Shown: positions 16,770-27,800 of the stretch, piece after piece
Numbering within the stretch: position 1 is the stretch's first letter
How the letters are laid out: every line of letters begins with the position of its first letter
Made by a program: the position numbers and the translations under genes
Notes under the pieces: model-generated
The model's database searches: none
What the model was told of the DNA's origin: nothing
Seen by the model: only the letters and a program-made list of their open reading frames with translations
Assembly: GCF_014651675.1 (NCBI RefSeq)
Contig: NZ_BMXI01000006.1
Coordinates: 1-64,000, forward strand
Source of the DNA: Roseibacillus persicicus
Lineage (GTDB): Bacteria > Verrucomicrobiota > Verrucomicrobiia > Verrucomicrobiales > Akkermansiaceae
Length of the DNA: 64,000 bases
Direction: 5' to 3'

Positions 16770-19700
16770 ATGAACAAGTTTTTCCAATTCCAGCCGAAAG
16801 CCGGAATCCCCCCTTTGCTTTTCGTATTATTCGCGGTGCTCATTGTGGGCAGTGGGGCGGAAGCCCAAACGGTGGTTTTCGAAGCGGACTTTGATGCCTC
16901 GACGGCCGTGTCAGGAACAGTCACCGCGAACGCTTCGGCCGCGAACTTGGATGTTGGATCACAGATAGGCAGCTGGGAGGCTGGGGATTCCGCTCCCGGG
17001 GCGGTGATTTCGGATGGAGCGGGAAATCATGCCTTCGTATTCGACAAAGCGACCTCGGGTTTGGCCTCGAACTCGGTGAGTGCGGACTTTGTTCGGAGGG
17101 TGGACCTCTATCGGGAGACGCTCAGTCTGGAGTTGGAACTCTACGCGGTTCGGCAGGCCAACAATCAGGCGGTTGTGTTTTCGTTGGACGATGCGAGCGG
17201 GAATCAGGCCTTTGAGTTCGTCTTCCAGATGAACAATAATAAGAAGTTCTTCACCACTGGTTCGGATGGAACCGCCTCGTTCGAGACCGTCAATGCGACC
17301 GGGTCTAACAATGGATTTAAGAATCCTGCAGTTGATGGGTTTTTAACTTGGGGAACGGGAAGTCTCATTGGAGTAAAACTCGATATCACCGCGCCTTCGC
17401 AGGCGGCCTTGAGTATCGATTGGAATGGTGACGGCGACTACGAAGACTCCAGCGAATGGAGCGGGTTCGATCTGTCAACCCGCGGAGATGGAGTGACAGA
17501 AATCAGTTCGCTCCGCATCTCGAACTTATCGAACCGCAATGGGGGCGCTTGGATCGACAATGTCAAGGCGACCACGGGGGGCCGAGGGAAGACTCTTTAT
17601 AATTTGGCCAAATACCAAACCACAACCGCGGATTCCTCCCTGACAAACTGGCCTCCCCAGTTTGCCTCGGACGGATTTCTGACCCAGGATAGCCGATGGG
17701 TCACTCCTTCGGGAGGACCTCACTGGCTTGAAGTGGCCTTGGCCGTCCCGATGGAGATTGGTAGTGCGCATCTTCTAACAGGTGGCACCTTCGATTCCGC
17801 GATGGCCAATGCGGTGATGCAATATCATGACGGCGGTGGCTGGGTCGACATCGCTGGCACGACTCTTTCGGGCAATACAGCCCGCCTGGTGGAACTGGCT
17901 TTCGCCACTCCGGTTGTCGCGCAGAGATTTCGTCTCTATACCACTGATGCAATCGCGAGGGTTGTGGACTTGGCGCTGTATGCTCCGACTCCGGATGGTT
18001 CGGCGGTTCCTTTTGGCACGGATGTGGATCTGAATTTGGCCAAGATGCGGCAATATGAGTATTCCTCCGTTGCTGGAACGGCGTATCCCAAGCTGGCGAT
18101 CGACGGATACGTGCACAACACCTCTTTCTGGGCCAGTGCTGATTCCGCTGGTCCGCATGACCTCGAGATTCACTTTCCATATGCAGAGAAAATTGGGAGT
18201 GTTCATCTCTATTCGGGCTACACCGGACAGAGTGGCTCCCAGATTCAGGATTTCGAAATTGCCTATGAGAGCGGAGGAAGCTGGGTGCCTATCCCCGGTG
18301 GGACGATCACTGGGAATACGGAGCTGGAAAGGGTTGTCAACTTTACCAGTCCAGTAAACGCCTCCAAGATTCGTTTGAGGTCCAACGATTTGTCTCAAGC
18401 GGTTGTTCGCGAACTGGTGGTATTGCCGGAAGTGTCGGGCGCGGCCTTTTCATTGGAAACAGATGCGCGGAATCAGCGGCCTCCTTTGGGGAGTTTTCTG
18501 GATTACGAGGACTCCTATTTTACAATCGAGAATCGGGCCGAAGGAACCCGCCTGTCGACGTCAGATACGGAGTCCCATTTGACTACGGCAGAGCCATGTT
18601 TTCAGGTGCTTCGCAATCTGGGGGATGAGAGCTACCGGATCCGAAGTAAAGAGACAGAGAAGTGCTTCGAAGTAGCGTTGGCATCCACCGAAGAGGGGGC
18701 GGCGATTGTGGAAGGAGATTACTCCAGTATGCCGCATCAGCGGTGGGAGCTTCAATCGGTGGGCGACGGCTTCTTTCGCATTGTAAACCTTTGGTCGGGG
18801 ATGGCTTTGGAATGGGATGGGAGCAATGTGGTGCAGCAGGAAGTGAGTGACAGTCCCGAGCAGCAATGGCGCATCAACTATGAGACCCATTATCCAAAGA
18901 AAGGGCAGGCTTCCCACTTTCACTTCAACCCCTTGTTCAAGCCGAGCTGGGCTTACCGATGGAATTTTTCGGAAGAGAATCAGGTTCAATACGGACAATA
19001 CATGCCGATGCAGTGGGGGGCTATGGCGGCCGCTTCTCCCGGACTTCTGAGGTATCAGCCGGAGTGGTTTCGGAGGGCAAAGCAAACGACTCTTTTGGGA
19101 TTCAATGAGCCGGATCTTCATGATCAAGCGAATATGACTGAGGAGACTGCTGCCTATCAGTGGCCCCGTCTGGAACGAACCCGCCTTCCTCTGGGGGGAC
19201 CCGTGCCGGCGGCTTATAAAGGCAGCTGGCGGCAGAATTACGAGGCAATGGCGGAGGAGCGGGGTTATCGATGCGAGTATATGACGATGCATTGGTATTC
19301 CACCTCCGGCGCATCTACAGGAAGCCCCAGCACGCTGATCAACAACATGAAGGCTCTCTATGATATCTATGGAAAGCCGATTTGGTTGACTGAGTTTTCG
19401 ACTCGCGATTTCGTTGGTGATAAGACGACTTGGAGCCGTAATCACAACTTCAACTTTTTGGCAGAGTTTATGTGGCGGGCGGAAAGCCTTTCCTGGTTGA
19501 AGAAGTATTCAGTTTTCGAGTGGTCTCTTTTCGGAGGCAATCCCGACACGACGGATGCGAGTAGTGCGGGAGCGGCCGATATGAACTCTCCCCGTCTGGC
19601 ACTGCACTATGCCAATGATTCCTCCGATCCCGGCTGGGAAGATCTTTCCGAGTGTGGATTACTCCTTGCCGGATGGGATGGGGTTGACCAACTGGTGGAC

Positions 19701-21992
19701 GACACTTCCTACATCATCCACAACAAGGCGCGCTTCTTGCGTTTGCTCGATCATCCGGATTCCAGCACCGTCACGACAGCCGACGTCTTGAATCGGACCG
19801 CCACCGAGCAATTTATGCTGCAAAGCGGGCCGAATGGCAGCAAGTATATCGTGGGGCTGAGCGATGGCCGACGACTTTCTTACGATGGCTCCGATGTGGG
19901 CTTGTCTCCGGCGGGGACCACCGGTTCGTTGGTGGAGTGGAGTCTGACCGAATACGAGCATGGCTGGTTCTACATCGACCATCTTTCTTCGAACCGGCGT
20001 CTGCGGATCAGCAACGCCAACCTCGTCGATACCGTCGCGGCATCGACCACGAACGACAATGTGAGGTTCCGCTTTATCACGCACTACAATCCCATCTCGC
20101 TGGCAGAAGTGCAGAGCTTGCCCTACGCGGAGAGCTTTGAGGACGGGGTTGGGGCCTGGCGCCAATTCTATGATGATGGCTATGATTGGGAAGTGGGGAG
20201 TGGTGGGACTCCCAGTGGTGCTGCGGGACCAAGTGGGGCATCCGATGGGGACTCCTACCTTTTTGCGGAGGGCCACGATTCTTCCTCTCCAGGGGACATG
20301 GCTCAGGTCGAGTGCGTGTTCGATTTCAGTTCCGCAGATGATGTGAAGCTGAGTTTCGACTATCACATGTATGGCAACTACATCGACTACCTCGCAGTCG
20401 ATATCTTTGATGGAACCAGTTGGGCCACTGACGTTTGGCTCAAGGATAATCAGCAGCACACCAGCAGCACCGAACGCTGGTCACGGGCGGTGGTCGATCT
20501 TTCGGCTTTTGCCGGACTTTCCGAGGTCACAATTCGTTTTCGCACCGCGAGGACCCAATACAATTCCGCTGACCCGGCGATTGACAATGTGAGAGTGGGA
20601 GAGCCGGTGTCTATCCCTTACGCGGAAAGCTTTGAGGACGGGATCGGTGACTGGGTTCAATCTGTGGATGACGACTATAACTGGACCTTGAATCGGGGAG
20701 GCACGCCGAGTGCGGCTGCTGGACCGAATTCGGCCTCTGATGGCGAATTCTACCTCTATGCCGAAGGTCATGACTCCGCGGAGGAGAATGATGTTTCGCA
20801 GGTCGAATGCACCTTCGACTTCAGCGGAGCCGACAGTGTGGTGTTGAGTTTCGACTATCACATGTTTGGTCCTTACATCGCCTATTTGACCTTGGATGTC
20901 TTCGATGGGACGAGTTGGAACAACGGTTACTGGCTCAAGATTGGACCACAACACGATAGCAGCGAGCAGGAATGGAGTGAGGCCAAGGTCGACCTCTCTT
21001 CCTTTGCTGGAAATGAAGAAGTCACTCTTCGCTTCCGGACCTCGCGTCTTGTTTGGAATTCAGCGGACCCCGCGATCGATAATATTGTGATTAAGGAAAG
21101 ACCGAGAGCTCTTCCATATATCGAAACCTTTGAGGCGGGGCTGGGTTCCTGGCGTCAGGTGCAGAGTGACGATATTGATTGGACCCGTCAGAGTGGTCCC
21201 ACTGAAAGCGCGGCGGCAGGACCCGCAGCGGCTTCCGAGGGGAATTGGTATGTCTATTTCGAAGGGCATGATTCCGGCGAGCAATTCAAGAGCGCGTCGT
21301 TGGAATGTTCCTTTGACCTCAGCACCGTGAATTCAGCGAGAATGACATTCGACTATCACATGTTCGGAGCATTCATCGATTATCTGACCGTAGATATCTA
21401 TGATGGGAGCGAATGGACCTTGGACGTTTGGAGGAAAGACGGGCAGCAGCATGAAAGTAGCGAGGCCCCTTGGTCCACCGCGAGTGTTGACCTCTCGAGT
21501 TTTGTTGGAAACGAGGAGGTGACAATTCGTTTCACCCATCAACAGGCACAGTGGCATTCAGCGGACCCTGCGCTCGACTTGATTCGGGTAGAGGAACTCA
21601 GTGACTACGAGCTGTGGGCGGTGACCGCATTGAGTGGAGCGGCGGCCGGAGCGGATATCACGGAAGGCGGAAACCCTGATGGTGATGCCTATTCCAATGT
21701 CGAGGAATGGGCTTTGGTTCTGGATCCATTGGTTCCTGATTCTCCCGACCTCACTCTACAAAAGGATGGTTCCGAGCTAGTCGTGAATTTCCTCCGGAGA
21801 TCGACCGCCGGGCACCATGTTCGGGCGGCGTGGTCCACTACTCTGATGCCTGATAGCTGGCGCTATGCGGGTGACGGGCTGATCGAGAACTTACTCGAAA
21901 CGCTTGATGATGTGGAGGTGATGGAGGCGCGCATTCCAATGAATTCTTCTGAAAAGTTCTTTCGGTTGGAAATTTGGGAAATCGAACATTAG
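16770..21992 (+). CDS. Secreted multidomain GH128-type glycoside hydrolase
   Basis: The 1740-residue exported protein starts with a signal peptide (about 1-33, cleavage near AEA). Modules follow in order: a LamG-like sandwich (about 35-270), two F5/8 type C (discoidin) domains (about 278-405 and 421-557), a ricin-like beta-trefoil (about 580-705), a catalytic GH128/Asl1-like core (about 710-940), a second beta-trefoil (about 970-1105), three tandem MAM-like domains (about 1117-1607) and a C-terminal domain. The core has E780 in LLGFNEPD and E875 in PIWLTEFS, the expected acid/base and nucleophile. GH128 enzymes cleave beta-1,3-glucans, so laminarin- or curdlan-like substrate is likely. The many carbohydrate-binding modules suggest attachment to complex glycans. 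A DUF6288-like gene follows 48 bases later. Confidence 0.85.
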   Translation: MNKFFQFQPKAGIPPLLFVLFAVLIVGSGAEAQTVVFEADFDASTAVSGTVTANASAANLDVGSQIGSWEAGDSAPGAVISDGAGNHAFVFDKATSGLASNSVSADFVRRVDLYRETLSLELELYAVRQANNQAVVFSLDDASGNQAFEFVFQMNNNKKFFTTGSDGTASFETVNATGSNNGFKNPAVDGFLTWGTGSLIGVKLDITAPSQAALSIDWNGDGDYEDSSEWSGFDLSTRGDGVTEISSLRISNLSNRNGGAWIDNVKATTGGRGKTLYNLAKYQTTTADSSLTNWPPQFASDGFLTQDSRWVTPSGGPHWLEVALAVPMEIGSAHLLTGGTFDSAMANAVMQYHDGGGWVDIAGTTLSGNTARLVELAFATPVVAQRFRLYTTDAIARVVDLALYAPTPDGSAVPFGTDVDLNLAKMRQYEYSSVAGTAYPKLAIDGYVHNTSFWASADSAGPHDLEIHFPYAEKIGSVHLYSGYTGQSGSQIQDFEIAYESGGSWVPIPGGTITGNTELERVVNFTSPVNASKIRLRSNDLSQAVVRELVVLPEVSGAAFSLETDARNQRPPLGSFLDYEDSYFTIENRAEGTRLSTSDTESHLTTAEPCFQVLRNLGDESYRIRSKETEKCFEVALASTEEGAAIVEGDYSSMPHQRWELQSVGDGFFRIVNLWSGMALEWDGSNVVQQEVSDSPEQQWRINYETHYPKKGQASHFHFNPLFKPSWAYRWNFSEENQVQYGQYMPMQWGAMAAASPGLLRYQPEWFRRAKQTTLLGFNEPDLHDQANMTEETAAYQWPRLERTRLPLGGPVPAAYKGSWRQNYEAMAEERGYRCEYMTMHWYSTSGASTGSPSTLINNMKALYDIYGKPIWLTEFSTRDFVGDKTTWSRNHNFNFLAEFMWRAESLSWLKKYSVFEWSLFGGNPDTTDASSAGAADMNSPRLALHYANDSSDPGWEDLSECGLLLAGWDGVDQLVDDTSYIIHNKARFLRLLDHPDSSTVTTADVLNRTATEQFMLQSGPNGSKYIVGLSDGRRLSYDGSDVGLSPAGTTGSLVEWSLTEYEHGWFYIDHLSSNRRLRISNANLVDTVAASTTNDNVRFRFITHYNPISLAEVQSLPYAESFEDGVGAWRQFYDDGYDWEVGSGGTPSGAAGPSGASDGDSYLFAEGHDSSSPGDMAQVECVFDFSSADDVKLSFDYHMYGNYIDYLAVDIFDGTSWATDVWLKDNQQHTSSTERWSRAVVDLSAFAGLSEVTIRFRTARTQYNSADPAIDNVRVGEPVSIPYAESFEDGIGDWVQSVDDDYNWTLNRGGTPSAAAGPNSASDGEFYLYAEGHDSAEENDVSQVECTFDFSGADSVVLSFDYHMFGPYIAYLTLDVFDGTSWNNGYWLKIGPQHDSSEQEWSEAKVDLSSFAGNEEVTLRFRTSRLVWNSADPAIDNIVIKERPRALPYIETFEAGLGSWRQVQSDDIDWTRQSGPTESAAAGPAAASEGNWYVYFEGHDSGEQFKSASLECSFDLSTVNSARMTFDYHMFGAFIDYLTVDIYDGSEWTLDVWRKDGQQHESSEAPWSTASVDLSSFVGNEEVTIRFTHQQAQWHSADPALDLIRVEELSDYELWAVTALSGAAAGADITEGGNPDGDAYSNVEEWALVLDPLVPDSPDLTLQKDGSELVVNFLRRSTAGHHVRAAWSTTLMPDSWRYAGDGLIENLLETLDDVEVMEARIPMNSSEKFFRLEIWEIEH
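20118..21590 (+). repeat. Three tandem MAM-like domain repeats
   Basis: Three units of about 160 codons start near 20118, 20612 and 21112. Each begins LPY/IPY-x-E-(S/T)-FE-(D/A)-G, has DxDW or DYxW, a G-x-TPSxAAGP block, then FxFSxxxxxxLSFDYHMxG and ends SADPAIDN. They are also alike at DNA level (tacgcgga-agctttgaggacggg in units one and two), which points to recent duplication. The third has diverged most. Confidence 0.85.
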
Positions 21993-22025
21993 GGGTGAAG
22001 ATTTGGGTCGCTTGTCGTGTTTGAA

Positions 22026-22036
22026 AGAGGAGGAGG
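22026..22036 (+). promoter_or_regulatory. Strong ribosome-binding site deciding the start
   Basis: The sequence gaggaggaggt lies 4 bases before the ATG at 22041. It marks that ATG, rather than the in-frame GTG at 22017, as the start. Confidence 0.8.
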
Positions 22037-22040
22037 TATT

Positions 22041-23816
22041 ATGAGTTTTTTACGAAGAGGAGTCTTGGCGAGTTGGGTTGTTTGCGTTGGATTTTCCGGT
22101 AGTGCATTTGCTTTAAAGGATCCGGATAACCAGGGACGTTGGAACAAGCCATGCACGACCGGCCCTGATGCGGTGGTGCCGGGGTTTTTGGTCAATATGG
22201 GACCAACAGGAGCGCGCGGGACTCTTACTGAGCGGTCTTTTGTGGTGAAGTATATCTTTGAAAAATCTCCTGCCGCTGGAGTTTTGGAGATCGATGACGA
22301 GGTCTATGGCGCCAATGGAAAGAGGTTTTCAGAGCATACATTCGGAGGAGGCGCTCACGGAATTGAAGGCCCGATCCAAGATATGGGTCTGGCGATTGAA
22401 GATAGCGAAGGGGAAGATGGAGTCTTGAGCCTGATGGTCGAGCGGGCTGGTCGGAAGATAGAGGTCGATGTGCAATTGGAAAAATTGGGACGTTTCGCCG
22501 ATACCTTTCCAGTGGATTGCGAGAAAACGAAGATCCTCAAGGCAAGGGCCTATGAATATCTCATGGAGCATCCCGGCGGAATCGATTCGCAAGCTCGGTG
22601 CGTGGCCACTCTGGCGATGCTTAGCTCCGATGATCGAAAGGTCTTCAAGGCGGGTCAAGAGATGGCCCTCGCTTGGAACAAGCCTTACAACAAGACCACT
22701 TGGTCGTGGCATCTCGGATTTCAAGGTATCGTGTTGGGGGAATATCATCTTTTGACCGGAGACCGGAAAGTTCTGGACACGATGGAGTCGACTTTTGAGC
22801 TGATGGAGGGGGCCCAGTGGAAGACTCCCATCAATCACTATCAGGCGGAGAAGATGAAGAATCCCGTTTCACAGAGCGTGTTGGACAAGCATCAGGCGCT
22901 CTACGAAGGGGGATTCGGTCATGCCCCCTATCAGTTCATCGTCGGTCGAGGGGGCGGAGGATATGGCCCCATGCAGTGGCCGACTTGCCTGGCCCTAATG
23001 GCGTGGAGTCTGGGGAGCGAGTGTGGGGTGGAATTCGATCCCGAGGGGCCGGAGAGAAGTTACCGCTTCCTCGACTACGGCACCACGGACGGGGGAAAGG
23101 TCGCTTACGGTGGAGAGTTCACCCTCAACAATGGTCCAATCGATCCTGCCAAGTGGAAGACGAGTCAAAGCCACAAATTCTCCCACAAGTCGGGACTGGC
23201 GTATCTGGTGCATATGTTGGCGGGGGAACGCTCGGGATCGGAGAGGGCCATGAAGTTGCACCTCACGAACATCGAGGCTGCCTACAAGGATATGCCCGAT
23301 GGTCACGCCTGTGCCATGATGGGGATGACCTGGGGACTGGCGGGCGTCTATGCCTCTGATGATCAGAAGCTCAAGAAAAAGATCACGAATTACTATAAGG
23401 CCTGGCTCAACATGGCCCGCTGTCATGGGAGTGATTCCTATGTGATTCTCCCTGGTCGCGACTACGCGGATTCCTCTTATTATCGCAAGAATATCCGCAA
23501 TCACACCACCGCAGCGGTCGCCTTTATCTATAGTTTTTCGACCCCAAAGTGCCGGATTCAGGGCGTCAAGGACTCCGCGGCAATGTTGGCGGAAGAAAGC
23601 CTGGCCACTGAGCCTGAAGCAGACGCGGGCGAGCTCCGCAAATTCTACAATGCGGACCGGACGAAGTCATTCGAAGGCCGGTTACTAATTTTCGAGCCTC
23701 ACTCCGGCATTGTCCGGGTTCGCCTGAAGAATGGAAAGACCAGTGATTTGGACTTTCTTGCGCTTAGCAAAGAGGATCAGGAATACCTGAAGGAGCAGGC
23801 GCAGAAGACCCAGTGA
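22041..23816 (+). CDS. Secreted DUF6288-like protein with PDZ and SHD1-like parts
   Basis: The product is 591 residues from the ATG chosen by the strong ribosome-binding site. A signal peptide (about 1-26) is followed by a PDZ-like region (about 30-140, including FEKSPAAGVLEIDDEVYGANG). A large alpha-alpha toroid-like body rich in Gly, Trp and Tyr (about 150-510) reads GFGHAPYQFIVGRGGGGYGP in its centre, as in the DUF6288 family of Planctomycetes and Verrucomicrobiota. The C-terminal 60 residues (FYNADRTKSFEGRLLIFE, ending LDFLALSKEDQEYLKEQ) match the SHD1-like beta domain of those phyla. The body may be a polysaccharide-processing or binding fold, which is inference. It follows the GH128 gene by 48 bases and probably shares its transcript. 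Confidence 0.7.
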   Translation: MSFLRRGVLASWVVCVGFSGSAFALKDPDNQGRWNKPCTTGPDAVVPGFLVNMGPTGARGTLTERSFVVKYIFEKSPAAGVLEIDDEVYGANGKRFSEHTFGGGAHGIEGPIQDMGLAIEDSEGEDGVLSLMVERAGRKIEVDVQLEKLGRFADTFPVDCEKTKILKARAYEYLMEHPGGIDSQARCVATLAMLSSDDRKVFKAGQEMALAWNKPYNKTTWSWHLGFQGIVLGEYHLLTGDRKVLDTMESTFELMEGAQWKTPINHYQAEKMKNPVSQSVLDKHQALYEGGFGHAPYQFIVGRGGGGYGPMQWPTCLALMAWSLGSECGVEFDPEGPERSYRFLDYGTTDGGKVAYGGEFTLNNGPIDPAKWKTSQSHKFSHKSGLAYLVHMLAGERSGSERAMKLHLTNIEAAYKDMPDGHACAMMGMTWGLAGVYASDDQKLKKKITNYYKAWLNMARCHGSDSYVILPGRDYADSSYYRKNIRNHTTAAVAFIYSFSTPKCRIQGVKDSAAMLAEESLATEPEADAGELRKFYNADRTKSFEGRLLIFEPHSGIVRVRLKNGKTSDLDFLALSKEDQEYLKEQAQKTQ

Positions 23817-23867
23817 GAAAAAGGATGAACCCGTGCTTGGCGATATCCTCGAAAGAGAAAGCGCTGG

Positions 23868-24677
23868 CTATTCGTCCAGATTCATGAGGGGAAAGGTTCC
23901 CTTCGGGTTCACCTTGTCCGGGACAGTCAGTTGGATGTTGGCTTCTTTGCTGAGAGGGAAGGGCTTGTCGAGCAGAGGAATAGTGGTGATCCTGCTGACT
24001 GGCTCGTCGGCCGTTCCGGAACGGGCAATGTGAATAATGATGAGGCCGTGTCGCACTCGGTCGAGCTCGAAGAGGTTGTCGGTCGTAATCTCTGTATCGG
24101 GCGGAATCTCGACGCCCGGAGCGGTGGGCAAAATGATTTCGAGCTCAACGGGAAAGGGCAGAAGCTCTGGGTTGGTCGAGTTTTCCTGCTCAGCAGGAAC
24201 CGCGAGAGCTTGGGCGAGAACCGCGAAGCCGTGTTGGACGAAGTCATCCTTGGTCAATTGCCGCAGGGAAAGAATGCGCCAGGTGCCCCGAACGTAATTC
24301 AGATTCATGGGCTTCTTGAAATTGGTCAGGTAGTTCCGCTTCAACTGGACGTTGAGGGTTTGCAAGGTGGTCGGGTCGAGAAGTTTGGGATGCTGCCCGG
24401 GAGGGACCTCGCTATTGCGCTGATAGATCAGCCCATAGAGTTGCTGTGGGGGAAGGGTAGTCGCCTTGGGTAATTCCTCTCCTTTGAAGAAAGTGATTTC
24501 AGGGAGGCGGCCAAGCCTTTCGAGCACAGAGTAGTTCCATGGCCGTTCGGGGAAGTTGAACAAGAAGTAACAGCCGGTCCAAGAAAGGACAGCAAAGGCC
24601 AGCGCCAGCAAATTGATGAGCGTCCACCAAAAAAAATTGGGGCGTCTCTTGGCAGGGCTGTCTGATTGATGCGGCAC
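23868..24677 (-). CDS. Hypothetical single-pass membrane protein
   Basis: The 269-residue product has a basic N-terminus (PAKRRPNFFWW), one membrane segment near residues 16-38 (LLALAFAVLSWTGCYFLFNF) and a large periplasmic domain without cysteines. The mature part shows a proline-rich, beta-type pattern (VELEIILPTAPGVEIPPDTE, RHGLIIIHIARSG). It stands alone, divergent from the giant TPR gene and convergent with the DUF6288-like gene. No family was recognised; the even codon use supports a real gene. Confidence 0.65.
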   Translation of the reverse strand: MPHQSDSPAKRRPNFFWWTLINLLALAFAVLSWTGCYFLFNFPERPWNYSVLERLGRLPEITFFKGEELPKATTLPPQQLYGLIYQRNSEVPPGQHPKLLDPTTLQTLNVQLKRNYLTNFKKPMNLNYVRGTWRILSLRQLTKDDFVQHGFAVLAQALAVPAEQENSTNPELLPFPVELEIILPTAPGVEIPPDTEITTDNLFELDRVRHGLIIIHIARSGTADEPVSRITTIPLLDKPFPLSKEANIQLTVPDKVNPKGTFPLMNLDE

Positions 24678-24867
24678 GGGGGAAAAGTAGTCGTCTCCTT
24701 GGGCGGGGGAAATGGGGGAGTTTGTCAGGGATGGGAAAGAAAACAGAGAGGCCGGAATAGACTTTCAATGTGCGCAACTCATTGAGAAAGGCATTTCATT
24801 CGGTCAATTCTATCTTTTCGTTCGCTTTGGACTTTACGGCGGAGAGGAAACAACCGTTTGTAAAGAT

Positions 24868-27800
24868 ATGAAAATGAGTAGGGGGTTGGCTATTTTCTTG
24901 GGGTTTGCAATGGGGAGTTGGGCGGTAGAGCCTAACGAAAAGGCGGGACGCTATCATCAGCTTTTGCTCAAAAGGCCTGAAAGCACCACTCTGTTCGAAC
25001 GCTTTGTCGACTCCTGGTTGGATTCAGATTCCAAAGAAGATTTGGAAACGTTCTTAAAGGACAGTGCGGCAGGAGGCGGGGCGGCCGAATGGCGGTTGTT
25101 GGCTGCTTATCAGGAATGGATGGGGCGGGAGGAGGATGCCATGGAGGCCCTTGATAAGGCTCTTGCCTTGGATGGGGAGAATGGCGAGTTGCTGATGGCG
25201 CGGGCCAAGCTGAAATCGTTGATGTTGGACTTCGAAGGTGCATTGGGCGACCTCGAAAAAGCTGGTGCGGGCGCGGGGGAGGACGCCGCAGCCCTGAAGG
25301 GCACTTGGCTGGCGCGCGCAGGCAGACCGGAAGAAGCGGTTGCCGCTTGGAAGGAGCTCCTGAAGGCGAATCCTGATGATGAGGAATTGCGCGAGGACTT
25401 GATTGAGTTGGAGGTGGGGGAAGGACTATATGATGAGGCTATCGCGACGGGACGGGAGTTGGCCGGGAATACCAAAGACCCCTACCAAAGAGCCCTCCGG
25501 TTGATGCGGGTGGGTGCTATCGAAGTGATGGCTGGCCAGCGCGACGAAGGGGTGGCGACTTACCGGACCGTCCTGAAGATGACGGGCGAGGACTCTTGGC
25601 TGGAACGTGAAGCGCTGGCCCAGATAGAGAAAGTTTATCGCCGGGATCAGGATATCGCCGGGCTGAGAAAGCTTTATCAGGATTTGCGCGAGGACTTTCC
25701 TCAAAGAGTCAGTCTGCGAAAAGGGCTGGCTGCACAAATGGCGGCCAATGGTGAGATTGATGAAGCTGTCGCGCTCTTTCGTGAGATTCTGAAAATAACG
25801 CCCGGTGATTTGAAGAATCGAGAGGAGTTCATTGCGCTCCTGGAGTCTGAGGGCAAATACAAAGATGCCGTCGAGGAATTGCAGGTGATGATCCGGGGTA
25901 ACGAGGATCAAGCCGAGCCGTGGGAGCGCATGGCGCGTTTGCGGGACTTGATGCGCGATGAGGACGGGCTCTTGCAAGCCTTGGAAAGAGTTCGTGAACT
26001 CCGGAGCGGGGATGCCCAAGGGGTGGTGCAAGTGGCTGCCCTGTATCAGCACTACGAGCGAGCAGATCTGGCGGAAGAGTTGCTGCGGGAGGGGATGGCG
26101 CGTTTTGCCGAGGTCGTGGAGTTGAAGGAAGCCTTGGCCTCGCATCTGGTTGGGAGCTTGGACGATGAGGCGAAGCAAGAGGAAGCGACCTCGCTGTGGT
26201 TGGAAATGGCTGACGGAGCTGATGCCGAAGGCGTGCTCCGAGTAGCCCGTAGCCTGATGGCCAATAAGCGAGGAACGGTGGCCTATGCTTTACTGGCGGA
26301 GAGAATCGGGGACTTTCCTGACAATGCTCTGCTCTTAAATCAGCTTTGCCAGGCTGCGCTCGCAGCGGAGAAGGAAGAGGAGGCCTTTCCCCATGCCATG
26401 GCGTTGGCTCGTCTGGCCAAGGCTCCCACTGAATTGGATGCTGCTTTGAAGGTTGTTGGAACTTTGGGCCGTCGTCTGGACTTGCAAGATGTCATCGATG
26501 GTTGTCGGGCCGTGGAGGAAAAGGGACTCGTCGACTGGTGTGTGATTTCGGAGCTGGAAAGCCTGCGGGGTGATCTGATTGCCAGTGATGAGGCCCTCGC
26601 GAAGGCCCAAAAACTGGATGATGGGCTCATGGTTGCCAGTCAGCGGGTGAGGAACTTGGAGCGTCGTGGTGAAGTCACAAAAGCGATCGGGGCCATGCGG
26701 GAATTGCTCGAACGACCCGGTGGACGCAAGCCGGTCCATTTGCGCAAGCTGGTTGACCTTCTGGAAAGGGACGACAAGAAAGAGGAGGCTCTCGTGGAAG
26801 TGGACGCTTGGAAGCAGTTGGCGCCGGGAGACAAGACTGCCTGGCTGCGGCGGGGGGAGCTGCTGGAAGCGCTCGGTCGACCGGATGAAAAGGTGACTGA
26901 GTATCGGCGCGCGCTGGCCAAGTTCGGCGACGAGGAAGAGCTTCGTGCTGCCCTGGCAAAGGCATTGGTGCACGCGGGTGAGTACGCCGAGGGTGAGCGC
27001 ATCTATCGCAAGCTATACGAGCAGGCCGAAGATTTTACCGCCCAGAACCGTTGGATTCAGGAGCTATCGCAATTGGCCAAACAGGAAGGGCGCACTGATG
27101 AACTGATTGCGGAGTTCGAGCGGCGCAAGAGAACGAACTCGCGGGAGGCCGCTCCGCTGATGGCCTTGGCGAAGATTCACGAACAACTCAATAATTTCGC
27201 GGCCCAGAGCGAGGCCTTGGATGAAGCGGTGCGCCGGAAACCGCAGGATGTGACCCTGCGTGAAGAGCTGGCCCGGGTGCAGGAGAAAGCGGGCGATCTC
27301 AATGGCGCTCTAGCCACTTTGCAGGAAGCGGTTCGCCAGAATCCTGGTCCGCGCTCGAAGGAAAAGCTGGCTGCGTTTTGCTTTCGCATTGGAGAGACAG
27401 ACTTGGGCTTGGAAGTCTTGAGTGGTCTGCAGCAAGGCGACCCGAGAGCAATCGAGGGAACTGCGCTGAACTTGGGGATGAGCGGCGAGTGGGGAACGGT
27501 GATCAGCTATTTGGATCGAGACTCGTATAACGATTGGAGGTTTGACCTACTACGGGGAGTTGCCTTTTTCCATGAACAAGAAAAGGAGAAGGCGCGCGAA
27601 ATTTGGCGCTCGGTTGCGACGGTCAACAATGAGATCGAAGGCCTCAAGCCGGCCGTCGATGAGAAAACTTTGAAGAAATGGGTTCGCTATGCGAGTAGGA
27701 GCGCGAGCCCTGAAACCGAGAATGAGGCGGCCCGTCACAACTTTCTTTTTGCCCAAGCCAGCACTTTGCTTCGGAAGCAGGACCAGAATTATGGTAGCCG

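Noticed and set aside
20118-21590. CRISPR-like repeat array
   Set aside because: The repeats are about 490 bases long and coding; they are protein domain duplications.
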